In this document: one piece after another, positions 23,581-33,699 of the stretch | Layout of the letters: every line of letters begins with the position of its first letter | Position numbering within the stretch: position 1 is the stretch's first letter | From: Cyrtodaria siliqua | Lineage: Eukaryota > Mollusca > Bivalvia > Adapedonta > Hiatellidae | Direction of reading: 5' to 3' | NCBI GenBank assembly: GCA_037043455.1 | Contig: JAWPHD010001345.1 | Coordinates: forward strand, 124,001 to 188,000 | Length of the DNA: 64,000 nt | Notes under the pieces: model-generated | The model's input: only the letters and a program-made list of their open reading frames with translations | What the model was told of the DNA's origin: nothing | Databases searched by the model: none | Position numbers and translations under genes: made by a program

Positions 23581-23757
23581 ACTTGAGGCTAAATGCATGA
23601 ATGCTCTTAATTTACTTAAAGTTTGTGCAAATACTAATTGGGGAGCTGATCGAAAAGTGCTTGTACGACTTTCTAGATCTCTTATCAGATGCAAGCTGGA
23701 CTACGGCTCAATATTATACTGTCGGTCAATGAAAACGCTTAACAAAATTAGTTAACA
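23581..23757 (+). pseudogene. Jockey/RTE-type LINE reverse transcriptase fragment
   Basis: Translation just after a stop at 23578-23580 gives a stretch with ALNLLKV, NWGADRK, LVRLSRSLIRCKLDYG and SILY. This is the thumb/post-palm region typical of jockey-like non-LTR retrotransposon ORF2 proteins. Only about 55 residues remain, and the upstream RT core is absent. Its 3' edge enters the foldback at 23745. Confidence 0.75.
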
Positions 23758-24152
23758 ATTACAAACACTGGTTGTTTCAAAACTCCTAAACATGGTGTAT
23801 AGTATTCAGTGAAATTCAGACGGGTAGAAAACAAAAGACACACATTTTAATACCGGCTACCGGTTTTATCATTCCTAAGAATAAATTAAAGAAATCATCC
23901 TGACCTCACGTTATTCCAGTAGGATAACGCCATGCCACACTCAGCTAGAGTTACAAGTGATGCTATCTTGCTGAAAAACGTTTTCATCTTGCTGAAATAA
24001 CGTGAGGTCAGGATAAGTTCTCGAAAAAGGTTAAAAGTTGGACACCGGGTATTAAAATGAGTTTTGTTTTCCGTCCGTCTGACTTTCATGAACACACTAC
24101 CCCATGTTTAGAAATTTTGAGAAAGTCACAGTCTGGAATTGTTAACTAATAT
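23745..24152. repeat. Foldback with about 165-bp inverted arms
   Basis: Left arm 23745-23919 and right arm 23992-24152. TTAGTTAACAATT at the left is mirrored by AATTGTTAACTAA at the right, CTAAACATGG by CCATGTTTAG, and CCTGACCTCACGTTATTCCAG by CTGAAATAACGTGAGGTCAGG. The centre is about 70 bp. Arm identity decreases in the middle. The open frame at 23895-24095 is a shadow of the right arm. Confidence 0.85.
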
Positions 24153-25017
24153 TATTTTGTTTGTTTGAGTTTCTGTCAGGAAACCCGTTTGATTCCCCGT
24201 CATAGGTGTGTGGGGGTCGGGAAACCATCCCCAGTCACACCGTACAAAAACATGTATTCAATATGTACATACACAATTCAGAATATTAACATGTAGAACT
24301 AATATTACGGCGCTATTTCATTTTAACGTAAATACATTGCTTGATTAAATCATAATGCAAGTGGCAAGTTAACAACTCAGATTTATTTTTCAAATCTATA
24401 TATCATGCTTATGCTAATACTATCCTCTTGACGATACGAAATTTAGAGAAGAGAATTAGCATGTCAGTCATTAATCGTTTTTAAAACATAGAATGTAACT
24501 AATTTTCTTTCATTTCAAAATATGCGCTTATTATTATAAACAAGAAATGTTTGTAAAACATATATGCCCCCCTTGAACAACCATGACACAAACATTACTG
24601 CCAAGTTTTTGGGTGCCAGCTGTTTTTGAGTTATGGAAGAGCAATATTTAGTGAGTCTTCACATATACATAGTGTCAGTGTGTGTGTGTGTGTAGTACTA
24701 AGGTTTATAGTCCCTCCACCAACAAGCTAAATCATAGTGTATCATTGGCAGTTATCCTTATATATATGTAGGTCTTTCACATGGGTTGCTTAATTTGCAT
24801 ATTCTTCATCAAAATAATGTATCCCATATGTCAAAATTATTCAATAGTTTGAGTTTAAAGAGTGAAAATCAATCATAAATGTATTTTTTTAAATTAGAAT
24901 CATATTTAATCTTAATATTCATTCAATAAAGGGAGGTAATTTAAAAAATAATTTTAAATTAATATGGTCTTTAGGTTTAAATATAGAAACATCACAACAT
25001 ACTTGTATATTAAAAAA
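24153..25017. other. Dispersed repeat remnants
   Basis: AACAAGAAATGTTTGTAAAA (from 24540) and the following ATATGCCCCCC are the start of a mollusc-type dispersed repeat. (TG)n at about 24680-24694. No gene. Confidence 0.5.
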
Positions 25018-25165
25018 AATAGGCCCAAGAGTGCCTGTATCGTTCTACTGGATACACCCGGGGCGGGGTGCAAATTTGACCCCAGATTTACCATTTGAAC
25101 AAACTTGGTAGAGGATCCAAAAGCTGATATTAAATAAAATTAAACCTTTATCTCTTGTAGTTTTG
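25018..25165 (-). repeat. Dispersed repeat, inverted relative to 47090-47360
   Basis: GGCCCAAGAGTGCCTGTATC, ACCCGGGGCGGGGTGCAAAT and ACTTGGTAGAGGATCC are reverse complements of the module end at 47.1-47.36 kb. The CTTGGGCCTCTTG end also occurs in direct orientation at about 28438. Confidence 0.8.
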
Positions 25166-25189
25166 AAAAAAAAAAAAATTAAAAAAAAA

Positions 25190-25565
25190 AAGATTTAAAA
25201 AATTGAACCCATAAGCCAAAATAGTTTTAAAAAATAACAAGCAATTTTTAGTGAATTTTTTTTTCAAGTTTTGTTACTATGGCAACCACATTTCATATGC
25301 GAATCTACCTAAAAGGGGAGATGTATAACTACACCATGAGACAAACATTCTTGCCAAGTTTGGCATTTGTAGTGCCAGGTGTTCTTGAGTATCACGAAGA
25401 CAAGCGATTTTTAGTGATTTTATACAAGTTTTGTTACCATGCCAACCTCATTTCTTATGCGAATCTACCCAAAAGGGGAGGTGCACAACTACACCATGAC
25501 ACAAACATTTCTGCCGAGTTTCGAGTTTGTAGTTCAAGCTGTTTTTGAGTAAGCGCAAAGACAAA

Positions 25566-25597
<32 letters not shown>

Positions 25598-26330
25598 AAA
25601 AAATTGAACCCATAAGCCAAAATAGTTTTAAAAAATAACAAGCAATTTTTAGTGATTTTTTTTTACAAGTTTTGTTACTATGGCAACCACATTTCATATG
25701 CGAATCTACCTAAAAGGGGAGATGTATAACTACACCATGAGACAAACATTCTTGCCAAGTTTGGCATTTGTAGTGCCAGGTGTTCTTGAGTATCACGAAG
25801 ACAAGCGATTTTCAGTGTTTTTTTACAACTTTTGTTACCATGCCAACCACATTTCTTATGCGAATCTACCCAAAAGGGGAGGGGCACAACAACACCATGA
25901 CGCAAACATTTCTGCCGAGTTTTGAGTTTGTAGTTCGAGCTGTTTTTGAGTAAGCGCGAAGACAGGCGATTTTTAGTGATTTTTTACATGTTTTGTTACC
26001 ATGCCAACCACATTTCTTATGCGAATTTACCCAAAAGGGGAGGTGCACAGCTACACCATGACACAAACATTCCTGCCAAGTTTCGAGTTTGTAGTGCCAG
26101 CCGTTCTTGAGTTATAATAAAGACAAAGTGGACCGACCGACCGACCGACTGACATACAGACATTTTTTAAATATGTTTTGTTACCCTGGCAACCACATTT
26201 CTTATGCGAATCTACCCAAAAGGGGAGGTGCACAACTACCCCATGACACAAACATTCCCGCCAAGTTTCGAGCTTGTAGTGCCAGCTGTTCTTGAGTTCT
26301 CGCAAAGACAAGTCTTTACGCTGAAACTAA
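25190..26330 (+). repeat. Tandem modules of about 160 bp, with a 400-bp duplication
   Basis: Six copies of a module with TTTTGTTACCATGCCAACCA, ATGCGAATCTACCCAAAAGG and ACAAACATTCTTGCCAAGTT. The segment 25190-25440 recurs at about 25595-25840, so a two-module block was duplicated. Poly(A) interrupts at about 25562-25583, and (GACC)n is at about 26131-26147. Open frames here are repeat by-products on both strands. Confidence 0.9.
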
Positions 26331-27593
26331 CTATATATATATAACACTTTGTATCACAGACGAGACAAACTAGCCCTTCAATATGCCCTTAAATTACATT
26401 CTAACGCATCAAATCCAACTTTTGATACTGTTTTCATAGAGCGTTATTATTCATGAATATGTAAAATTCAGTTAACTATTACTGTGTATGGAAATCATTA
26501 GAACGCTCTATTACTGAGATTATGTTTGACCGCATTGGTGATTCCGTATAGCGTATATAGTGCTCAGTGAAGCGTAAATTTGCTATACCCCTCGTGTATG
26601 GACATAGTTAATTGTGAATTCCATTTTCTATATACGTTTTGGAATCGATGTGAAATATGTTTTGTTCTTATAAAATTCCAAGGAAATTTTGTATAAGTGT
26701 ATGAGTTTGATATAATGTGCGTAAAGATGATTTAGACATCGCTGCTCAAAAAACGCTAATAATCGGGAGGTGTTTCATGAAAGTAATGTATTAACGGAAG
26801 AGCGTGACGTCATAGCTTCATTCTTTTTCTTTGGTATTGAGGCGGCCATTTTTCTTCACATGTTCAAAGATAGAGACACGTTGACATTTTGGAGTTTGGC
26901 ATATACATAATGGCAACAATGATTTATATGACCAGTAAATGATTTTGGATTCATTTGCAGTGATTTTCTTTGGCTTCAAATGATATTTATCAATATTCCA
27001 CATATGGTAATTTGGAACTATTACGTCACAGTTCTAAAAATGGCGGTTCCCATATCCGTTTAAGAACAACCTTCAAATGGTCATATATTTTTTGTTTATC
27101 ATCCAATTTTGATAATTCTTTGACCGTTTTCCAAGTGACTCATAACTCTTAATAATAGAGCTGGTTTGGCTGTGTCGCTACATTCCCTTTAAGTAAACAA
27201 GGACTATGCAAACAAGTGTTCTGTTATCTTTTATTTTAAAATACACTAAATTAAAAACTAATGTCTCTGTTATTGTTTATTTTAAAAATGTCTACAATAA
27301 GGTTTTGCTGTTCATCAGTGAGTGTGTCAGCACTCTCTCGTGTGATCCTCGTTAGGGATGACAACGTTGTTTGGCTCAGCCTATTCCGATGAACTAAAAA
27401 TCACTAGACCAGGTCAAAAGTCAGTCAGAACGGCAATATAATATTCAACACAAAGGTCAATACAAATTATTGAATAAAATAACATTCTAATTGTAACAAT
27501 TTAAAATTTATTTAAAAAAAATCTGGTTCGAGTTTGGTCCTAGAGCTGTTGATGAGGATGCGTCGGCATGTTTGTTCATTGTCTGAAGAATTT
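26331..27593. other. No recognised gene
   Basis: Short open frames at 26818-27003 and 26970-27152 show no conserved features. GCGTGACGTCA (about 26801-26811) is a CRE-like octamer context but has no gene beside it that I can identify. Confidence 0.45.
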
Positions 27594-27817
27594 TTAAAGC
27601 AATACTTTTACTGGACCAGCTTGCTTCGCAGAATTAAGGGAAGTTACTTTCTGTTGTGGTTCGCCTTTTTCATGTAAAACAACCGATTCCAATTTAAAAT
27701 TATTACTTCCCTGAACAAACAACGATTTCTTGTCTTTTTCGTCGGTGGCGAACTCGACGCAGTATGAACAAAACATGTTGCTGTCGCGAAATTCGAGCCA
27801 ATCTCGCCCTTTCTTCT
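27545..27817 (-). pseudogene. ZNF862/hAT-related zinc-finger N-terminus
   Basis: A minus-strand stretch starting after an AG (27.82 kb) reads a Trp-Leu-Glu context, then MFCSYCVEF, FVQGSNNFKLESVVLHEKGEP. The CxxC...H pattern with F-V-x-G-x-x-N-F and L-x-x-H-E-K matches the TTF-like zinc finger that opens ZNF862/C17orf113-type and hAT-derived proteins. After the stop at 27594 similarity may continue one frame over (ILQTMNKHAD), which suggests a frameshift. It could be an exon of a real gene bounded by an upstream AG acceptor, but no further exons were found. Treated as a fragment. Confidence 0.5.
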
Positions 27818-28429
27818 ATGCGTGTACGTTTTTCTCGGTCGAATCCTTTTGATTTGTCGTTTTTCTCTCGTACTTTTTTCGAGGGGTTTAGTTGCATATT
27901 GTAAAGAACGTTACATTTTGTATTCGTGGTTATCAAAACGTTTGCAAGAATTTGCTAAAATTAAAACGAACCCCCCGGCTTCGTCTTGAATATCGAGGCA
28001 ATTGTCAATACGCAGATCCGTATAGGCATACACATGCGCAATTAAATAGTCTATGTTATGATAGACTGTAAACATCCGCTTTGTAAAAAATATCGGAAGA
28101 GGATCGTGTTTCGTGTTTTTTCATTGCTGATATCGTGCTCGAAATTGGGATTTTTTTTTTTTGAAATTGGGAAAAAAAAAATCAAATTGGTAAAAAAAAA
28201 TTCGAATGGGAACGGGTCTGTTTATCGGTACCGCTTATATAAGGAAAAAAATCGCTGTTTGTACGGACTAGTTCTCCTGAACCTCTGGCTGCAGTTCAGC
28301 AAAACTTGGCAGGGCTGATCTGTACCAAGCCTAGTTGTATATATCATAGCCATGTTCAGGTTGAATGATTTTGTGAAAGAGTTATGACCCCTTCCAAGAA
28401 AACTTTATCTTTAGCCAATAGAGCGTCCA

Positions 28430-28840
28430 CAGGCACTCTTGGGCCTCTTGTTTTTAGCTCTACTGATCAAAGATCAGTAGAGTTTATGCCGTTGTGCTGT
28501 GTCCGTCGTCCGTCTGTCCGTCCGTAAACTTTTTTGCGGCGACTACTCCTCTGAAACTACTGGATGGATTTTCATGAAACTTTACAGGAATGTTGCCCTT
28601 GAAGTCTAGTTGATCCTAGCAAAAAGTCATGCTGATGTGAAATCCAAAATGGCCGAAAAAGCTAAAAATAGATTTTTAAAAAACAAGTTTGTAGCGACTA
28701 CTTCTTGAAAACTATGTGATATTGATATGGGACTTTTCTAAAACGATCAGCATGACAGGATGTTTGTCCTTGTCGAAAATCGTTTTGGTTCGACGTTAAA
28801 CATGGCTGCCAGCGGCCATCTTTGTTTACATATAGTGTTA
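28430..28840 (+). repeat. Dispersed repeat with CTCTACTGATC hairpin
   Basis: GGCACTCTTGGGCCTCTTG ends one repeat family at about 28432-28450. Immediately after it, CTCTACTGATC-AAA-GATCAGTAGAG (28459-28483) is a perfect 11-bp stem and is followed by a GTCCGTCGTCCGTC-type stretch. This arrangement is common in mollusc genomes in my experience. No coding. Confidence 0.75.
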
Positions 28841-29530
28841 TGCGAGCATTGATATATATAGTGTAGTAGACACATATAGTGTTGTAGACACATAGTGTTA
28901 TGCGAGCATTGATAAAGGCCTCTTGAGGTCGAACATTTGAAAGAGCAAATTGCATAAATTGTATACAATGAATTATTACATAACCTCCTATATTAATTGC
29001 CGGTTCATAGTTTTGACTATTGCCCACCTTGCCGGTCAATAGTACCGCGAGCGGATACTTGATGACGTCAATATTGCAAAGCGTCTTTGAGCGTTTGATT
29101 TGTCAGCAAACGACAAGATGGAATCAAGATTCCTGTACACCAGTATTGTTTGGCAGTTGATTTGGATTTTTACGGAATAATTCGAGGAGCTGATCGTGGA
29201 AATCTTAACACTTTTTTGACAAAATTTTACAATATATATATAGGAGATCATGTAACAAAACAGGTGAATGGAAGAGTTCGTATGATCCTTCCATGCATTT
29301 AGAGAGACCTAATAAAGCACTCGTGAAATATCAGTTTTCTCAGTTCTCGATGAAAATAAGTCCTAAATTCACTCCAAACCAACAAATATCCTCTAATCAT
29401 ACACGTTATATTATTTGTGAAAGTCGGTTCAAAAGTTCCCGAGTGCATATTTTTATATGATGTGTCTTGCCGACTTAAAATAAAATTTATCTTATCTGGT
29501 AAACTATTCCACATTTACCATGTTTACAGG
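28841..29530. other. No recognised gene; small local duplications
   Basis: TAGTGTTATGCGAGCATTGAT occurs twice (about 28834 and 28894) with TAGTAGACACATATAGTGTT between, a local duplication. Open frames here are weak. Confidence 0.5.
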
Positions 29531-29531
29531 G

Positions 29532-29627
29532 ACAATATATATGTATTTTGGGGGTTCTGCTGTAATTTTTCGGTTCACTCTGTTTCGCCTTAAATTACAG
29601 CAGAACACCCCATGATACATATATATA
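29532..29627. repeat. Large hairpin at the left edge of the viral element
   Basis: ATATATATGTAT...GTTCTGCTGTAATTT is mirrored by AAATTACAGCAGAAC...ATACATATATAT, about 35 bp per arm, with a loop of about 23 bp. It is the strongest hairpin within 2 kb and lies at the outer edge of recognisable viral sequence. Confidence 0.85.
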
Positions 29628-29747
29628 TAACCTACCACAAAGTGCTGAAATAAGCTGGGTTAGAGTTATATTCTGAGATTTTTTAATAATAGTTGATTTG
29701 TTATTAAAATTACACCCAAATCAACGAATAAACACGAAATTAACAAA

Positions 29748-29774
29748 ATATGATTTTCTTTTAGAAAATCATAT
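29748..29774. terminator. 12-bp stem hairpin beyond the leftmost viral gene
   Basis: ATATGATTTTCT-TTT-AGAAAATCATAT, a perfect 12-bp stem downstream of the minus-strand gene ending at 29843. Position suggests transcript-end or element-end structure; the function is inferred. Confidence 0.4.
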
Positions 29775-29842
29775 AATTTTATTCTCCGACCTTGAATACA
29801 AAGGTGGTGGATCATACTCAAACACATTACTAAAACAATAAA

Positions 29843-30417
29843 TCACACACTTTTTAGACTATTTTGTAAGGTTGCCATTGCTTCCTTTCTTCCCTGCTCC
29901 ACTAGTTCTTTTTTTTGAACTTTACTTATTTCAGCTTTTTTTTTGGTGTCCTATTTCAAACTATAATATTTATCCAACTAGTCCAAAATCAACTTAAACT
30001 CTTGCTCAGATATCTGTGCATCACTTAATGATTTTGATATCAATTTTTTTATGCTATTCAACTTAGACTCTGCCAAAGTTTTTATTTCATAATGTTTTTG
30101 AGCTTTTGAATTAAGCTTGCGTCTGATAAAATTAATACAAACACCTGACGTCCCACATACTATTGCTGCTATTTCTAAAGGTAATACAACTGGAACAATA
30201 AATCCAATCCCAGCCATAATAACACCTGCAGATATTAAGGTAGTGTCAATTCCATCTGTGATATTAATACCACGTTTTTTATTTATAAAGAGAATTGCGT
30301 GTGTCTCGCTCTGTATTTAACTTTTGTTCAATCTCTGAACTCTTTTGTAATCTATAATTCTGTCCGTCTTCCACTGGCAACTCAGGATATAAACTTGGTG
30401 CTGTTGGTTGCTTCATT
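29843..30417 (-). pseudogene. Viral membrane protein with helical tail (broken)
   Basis: ATG at 30417, right after an A+T-rich spacer. About 43 residues are followed by a 1-nt frameshift near 30280-30290. Then comes a Gly-rich hydrophobic segment (GIGFIVPVVLPLEIAAIVCG, likely membrane-spanning), a basic stretch (NFIRRKLNSKAQKH) and a helical acidic/basic tail (SLSDAQISEQEFKLIL). The frame continues past two TAG codons (29978-29980 and 29951-29953) into an equally well-patterned helical C-terminus ending with TGA at 29843-29845. The stops fit decay of CAG codons. I recall this small-protein family from invertebrate Polinton-like elements; its role in the virion or host membrane is not known to me. 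Confidence 0.7.
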
Positions 30418-30441
30418 TTTTTAATAATAAAAAAATTAAAT

Positions 30442-30925
30442 TTATTCAATTAATAACGACGCCACCGTATTTATAGCGGTAGCGTTGTCAGTCTTGCATA
30501 CAAAGTTAATGTCCACTAATATCCAAAGGTCTATCAAAGTTATCGTGTTTGCGTGGGATGATGGGAAGCGTTATACCATAATCTGGCTTTTCAAAATCAT
30601 TAACAGAGACTACTACAGACACGTTACCAACTAATCGTTCAGTTGCTAAACCTATTCCCATAATACGCCCACGTCGTGTCATTACATACCCCACATTTGT
30701 TTCTGCTCCGCCATTACCAAATGAGAGTACTCTATTTAATATAAGTGGACCCTTAGCCTCTGCAAATATTGTTATAATCCCATATTTAAGATTATCAACT
30801 CTATCTCTCAAAAGGTTGAAATGGTTAACAATAGGCACAACTCGCCTATGTAAATCTTGAACATTATTTTTCAAAGTCTCAAAATCTTTTTTTCCCACAG
30901 GTTTTGATGCTCCAAATATACTCAT
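30442..30925 (-). pseudogene. Putative beta-sandwich virion (spike-like) protein, frameshifted
   Basis: The start is the ATG at 30925 (MSIFGASKPVGKKDF), chosen because it follows the A+T-rich leader. The upstream in-frame ATG at 30976 overlaps the neighbouring gene. The N-terminal 45 residues look helical/coiled (NNVQDLHRRVVPIVNHFN). They are followed by a beta-rich, Gly-containing domain (ILNRVLSFGNGG, RRGRIMGIGLATERL, VVVSVND). The frame stops at 30506, but the expected last beta strand (INTVASLLIE) is present in a shifted frame ending at 30442-30444, so one frameshift lies near 30510-30520. A coiled stalk plus C-terminal sandwich resembles trimeric spike or fibre proteins; this is an inference from pattern only. 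Confidence 0.6.
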
Positions 30926-30954
30926 TGCTTTTATAAATATATATATATATAATT

Positions 30955-31596
30955 TTAAATAAATTCTAAAACGCAACTCATAGGCAAGCCGTGATTATCT
31001 ATCTTGTTGCCATGCTCATCTCTGACTTCTTTTTTCAATTCAGTAATTGCACCATTTGAAAGGCAGTGATATTCAGGATAAAAACGTGTATATACAATAT
31101 CCCCAAACTGCTTATTTACTACAGGTATAACCCCTATAATAGTACTTGGCGCACCATTGAAATAATTACTACTCGTATTAACTTGTTCCAGATGAACATA
31201 TAGCTGTTTATAAGGAGCTAAATCAATTGATTGTTTTCCAGTATGAGTACCTTCCACCATCCACCCTCTTTCCTCGAACCCCAGCATTTTTGAAAGACCT
31301 CTTGATAATCGTATCTCTGTTGACGTCTCTAAAGATGCTATACCATTTTGCGCATCAACGGTTAGAGTAATAAACAGCGCTTCAAATATATCTGCCAACT
31401 GTTGAAAGTCATAGAGTCCATCTGGTATACGATATATTTGGTTTGGTACTCTTTTTTTTATGGCCCTGTGAATAATATTATACCAACCGATAGTGTATGT
31501 AACACTTTTTAATCCAACGCGCTTAGTTCCATCTCTATTATCGATATACTGTTGTAAATTAATAGAGTTGTCTATGTTTGAAATTGTATGAAACAT
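30955..31596 (-). CDS. Putative capsid (penton-like) protein of the viral element
   Basis: Start at 31596 (MFHTISNIDNS), the first ATG after the A+T-rich promoter; 213 residues, open to the end. It opens with a beta-hairpin-like stretch (LKSVTYTIGWYNII), has a helix at the DFQQLADIFEALF segment, and ends with the long C-terminal segment YVHLEQVNTS ... GLPMSCVLEF. Length and beta-rich character fit a single-jelly-roll vertex/minor capsid protein, and I recall near relatives in invertebrate Polinton-like elements. No other copy was seen in the window. This is one of the few reading frames in the element without a visible lesion. The 3' end lies 29 bp from the next gene, which is co-oriented. 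Confidence 0.6.
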   Translation of the reverse strand: MFHTISNIDNSINLQQYIDNRDGTKRVGLKSVTYTIGWYNIIHRAIKKRVPNQIYRIPDGLYDFQQLADIFEALFITLTVDAQNGIASLETSTEIRLSRGLSKMLGFEERGWMVEGTHTGKQSIDLAPYKQLYVHLEQVNTSSNYFNGAPSTIIGVIPVVNKQFGDIVYTRFYPEYHCLSNGAITELKKEVRDEHGNKIDNHGLPMSCVLEFI

Positions 31597-31623
31597 TTTT
31601 TTAAATATATATAAAAAATAAAA
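31597..31623. promoter_or_regulatory. Bidirectional TATA-type promoter, 27 bp
   Basis: The whole gap between the divergent ATGs at 31596 (minus) and 31624 (plus) is A+T only and contains TATATATA on both strands. Similar TTTAAA-TATATA-AAA leaders precede the other viral genes. Confidence 0.55.
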
Positions 31624-31975
31624 ATGATTTCTAAAGAATTCAAATATAGCCCAAATGCTCACTACTATTCAAGTACTTTCAGCAAAAAAGTGATAGATAT
31701 AATAAATCACAACATAGTCATTACATCAAACGGTAAAGGCTTTAAAGCATCATTCCCCAATGTCTTTGAAAAATACAAACTCCCCTACGTCAAATCAGAT
31801 GATATAGTCCAACGCTGGGGAACAGACTGGATGTTATTTTGGCAGAACCAGTTGAATTTTGCTATTTGGTGCGCGACAACTGGATGTGGCATTGATTTCA
31901 CAATCATCTGAAAGCTGATGCCTTGGTTGGTTCGTCATTTCGATTTCATGTCTATTATTGGTTCTATAGTAATAG
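31624..31975 (+). pseudogene. N-terminal piece of a large viral structural-type protein
   Basis: ATG at 31624. Distinctive segments are VKSDDIVQRWGTDWMLFWQN and NFAIWCATTGCG, which I recognise from a large conserved protein of invertebrate Polinton-like/adintovirus elements. A frameshift near 31894 moves the similarity (NHLKADALV, RFHVYY) to another frame, and it is lost by about 31975. The expected several hundred C-terminal residues are missing: the next gene comes in from the opposite strand and ends at 32006. The remainder was therefore deleted or rearranged. I cannot say whether this is the double-jelly-roll capsid protein or a separate structural protein. Confidence 0.6.
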
Positions 31976-32005
31976 GTCTTGCTGCATTACTCACTTACTC
32001 ATTAC

Positions 32006-33352
32006 TCACTTACGAGATTTACTGAACCACTCTTTGGCTGCCACATACAACAACCCGGAAACAAACACAAGCAAAGCCCATAGATTGTTACTAAGCCAAT
32101 TAATAACTTTGCCTGTTGTAGATAAAAGCCATGACACTATCGCACCAATAACTCCTGGAAGTGCTGCAGCAGCTTTACCAGCTAGGTTGGCAAGGAGTTT
32201 ACCAAGAGTACTTAGTTGTTTTTTATCCAGTCTTTTACACTTGATGGATCAGGTTTTTGGAGTTGGAGTTGTCCCTCCACCCGTTGTAGGAATGATGGCC
32301 TCAACTAAAACCCCAATAATCATACCAAATGCAGTCAGGATACTAACAATAGTAATACCTTGCTCTCTAAACAAGGTTTTGATTCTCTCACCCAATGTTG
32401 TGTCTTCTTTTAACACCTTATTTATAGTTTCTTTTATCCTGTTTATTTGACTGCGTAATGCTTCTTTGTTTTCACTCGCCGCTTCAAGTCGCGCACTTCT
32501 TTCATCTTCTAAGTTTTTTATTCTGTCACTTATGCGCTTCTGTTGAAACTCATCCTCCTGCCCGGGGGTACTAACCTGTTCTAATTTTTGTTTTTGTTTC
32601 GTTATGTCTTTATCAAGCTCAGTGAGTTTTGAGAGATTATTATTAAGTTCTCCACGAAAGCTTTGCAATACCTTATCTAAACCTCGTATCTCTCGCAGCG
32701 TTAGACCTTCTGGTTGAACAGCAGTTTTTGGATGAGTTTCATCTATTATATTACTCAAATCACTCTCAATTGTATTTACAGCATCTACTGTATTTTGTAC
32801 ATCTTCAGTTGTTGCAAAAGTTTGCATTGGTATATTTTCTGCAGCGATAGTATCTCTTGTTTTTGACAAGGCTGCTAATTCTACCTTACTCTGAGCCTGT
32901 CTAATAGTTGGACTTAAATAATCATAAATGTTTAAAGTGTTTTTAACAAAGTCAACACCATATTTTCGATTTAGAGTGTCCAGCGCATAAAACTTGATTG
33001 TTTCGTTTGGATTATTTCCCTTATAATAGGTAAGTGGAACATCATCCGTCCCCAACCAAACTGCATATCACATTGTTCTACCGTGTTTGTCATTAGCCAC
33101 CTTGAAATCTTTATAATCAATTCCGCTGATCTCAGCGTTAACTTCAGTAAAGAATTGATCTACTAAGAACTTTTTTTGTGTAAGCTGTTCTTCTGTTTTA
33201 TCTTCCCCTTGAAGCTGATCAATATAGTTATTTTCATTTACAATTTGTCTCTGGAAATCTGAGCCAGGTTGTATACATTCTGATTCTTCATAACGCAGCA
33301 TATCACATACAAAGGCATCAACATCATACGTAGGATTGTCAAACTCAGCCAT
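32006..33352 (-). pseudogene. Coiled-coil membrane protein (one in-frame stop, two frameshifts)
   Basis: About 449 codons. The N-terminal part starts at ATG 33352 (MAEFDNPTYDVDAF). A TGA at 33068-33070 interrupts the frame and similarity continues in the same frame (GTDDVPLTYYKG). A long heptad-like coiled coil follows (LTELDKDITKQKQKLEQ, RIKNLEDERSARLEAASENK), then a hydrophobic segment (GITIVSILTAFGMIIGVLVE) and a Gly/Thr/Pro linker. After frameshifts near 32250 and in an A run near 32222-32227, a second hydrophobic region rich in Ala/Leu/Gly runs to the stop at 32006-32008. The architecture suggests a virion or membrane protein with a coiled-coil stalk. The stretch at 33055 should not be taken as a separate start. 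Confidence 0.65.
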
Positions 33353-33397
33353 TGTTTATTTTATTTAATTTTAAAAAATATATTCAAAAAATATAAA
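33353..33397. promoter_or_regulatory. Bidirectional A+T-rich promoter, 45 bp
   Basis: Separates the divergent ATGs at 33352 (minus) and 33398 (plus). Contains TTTAATTTTAAAAAATATAT and AATATAAA, a TATA-like element readable on both strands. Confidence 0.5.
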
Positions 33398-33696
33398 CAA
33401 TGTCAACTTACGGAAAAAAAATCAACCCTTATAGAAAACTAAGAGAGTATTATGTTGTCAATGGCATCCGCACAAGTGTAGTTATAACTAATAATCCGTC
33501 AACAATAGACCAAAACCAGCAACAGCAATCTAAGTACTAATGATGCGATAGTTCCACGTACTGCTCGTCTTGCCTTTGAAATAGAACTTAAAAGCAGAAC
33601 AGACCCCAACGCTACTATTTACCAGAATATGGGTAGAGCAATTGTGAAAAAAAAACGACAATAAAAATAAGTGGCAAAGACTAAATATTCCAAGTT
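33398..33696 (+). pseudogene. Capsid-like protein, N-terminal fragment (frameshifted)
   Basis: ATG at 33398 (MSTYGKKINPYRKLREYYVV) leads to a VTIDQNQ-like segment with a stop after residue 47. The pattern then continues one frame over (NDAIVPRTARLAFEIEL, NMGRAIVKK), and another shift in an A run leads to TTIKISG before similarity ends at about 33696. This N-terminal region matches a several-hundred-residue protein of Polinton-like elements that I believe to be the major (double jelly-roll) capsid protein. Here only about 95 residues remain. The following 200 bp is a low-complexity A+T-rich stretch with repeated AATAGCAATGCTAAT motifs. Confidence 0.6.
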
Positions 33697-33699
33697 AAT

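Noticed and set aside
25279..26311. Several 60-89-codon frames with MATTFHMRIYLKGE and shadows
   Set aside because: They are tandem copies of a dispersed repeat with frames on both strands. No protein family is recognisable.
31949..32023. 25-codon hydrophobic peptide (MSIIGSIVIGLAALLTY...)
   Set aside because: It overlaps the frameshifted continuation of the structural gene and its neighbour. It may be chance in A+T-rich DNA.
31923..32450. 175-codon plus-strand frame
   Set aside because: Opposite strand of the C-terminal part of the coiled-coil protein; no own features.
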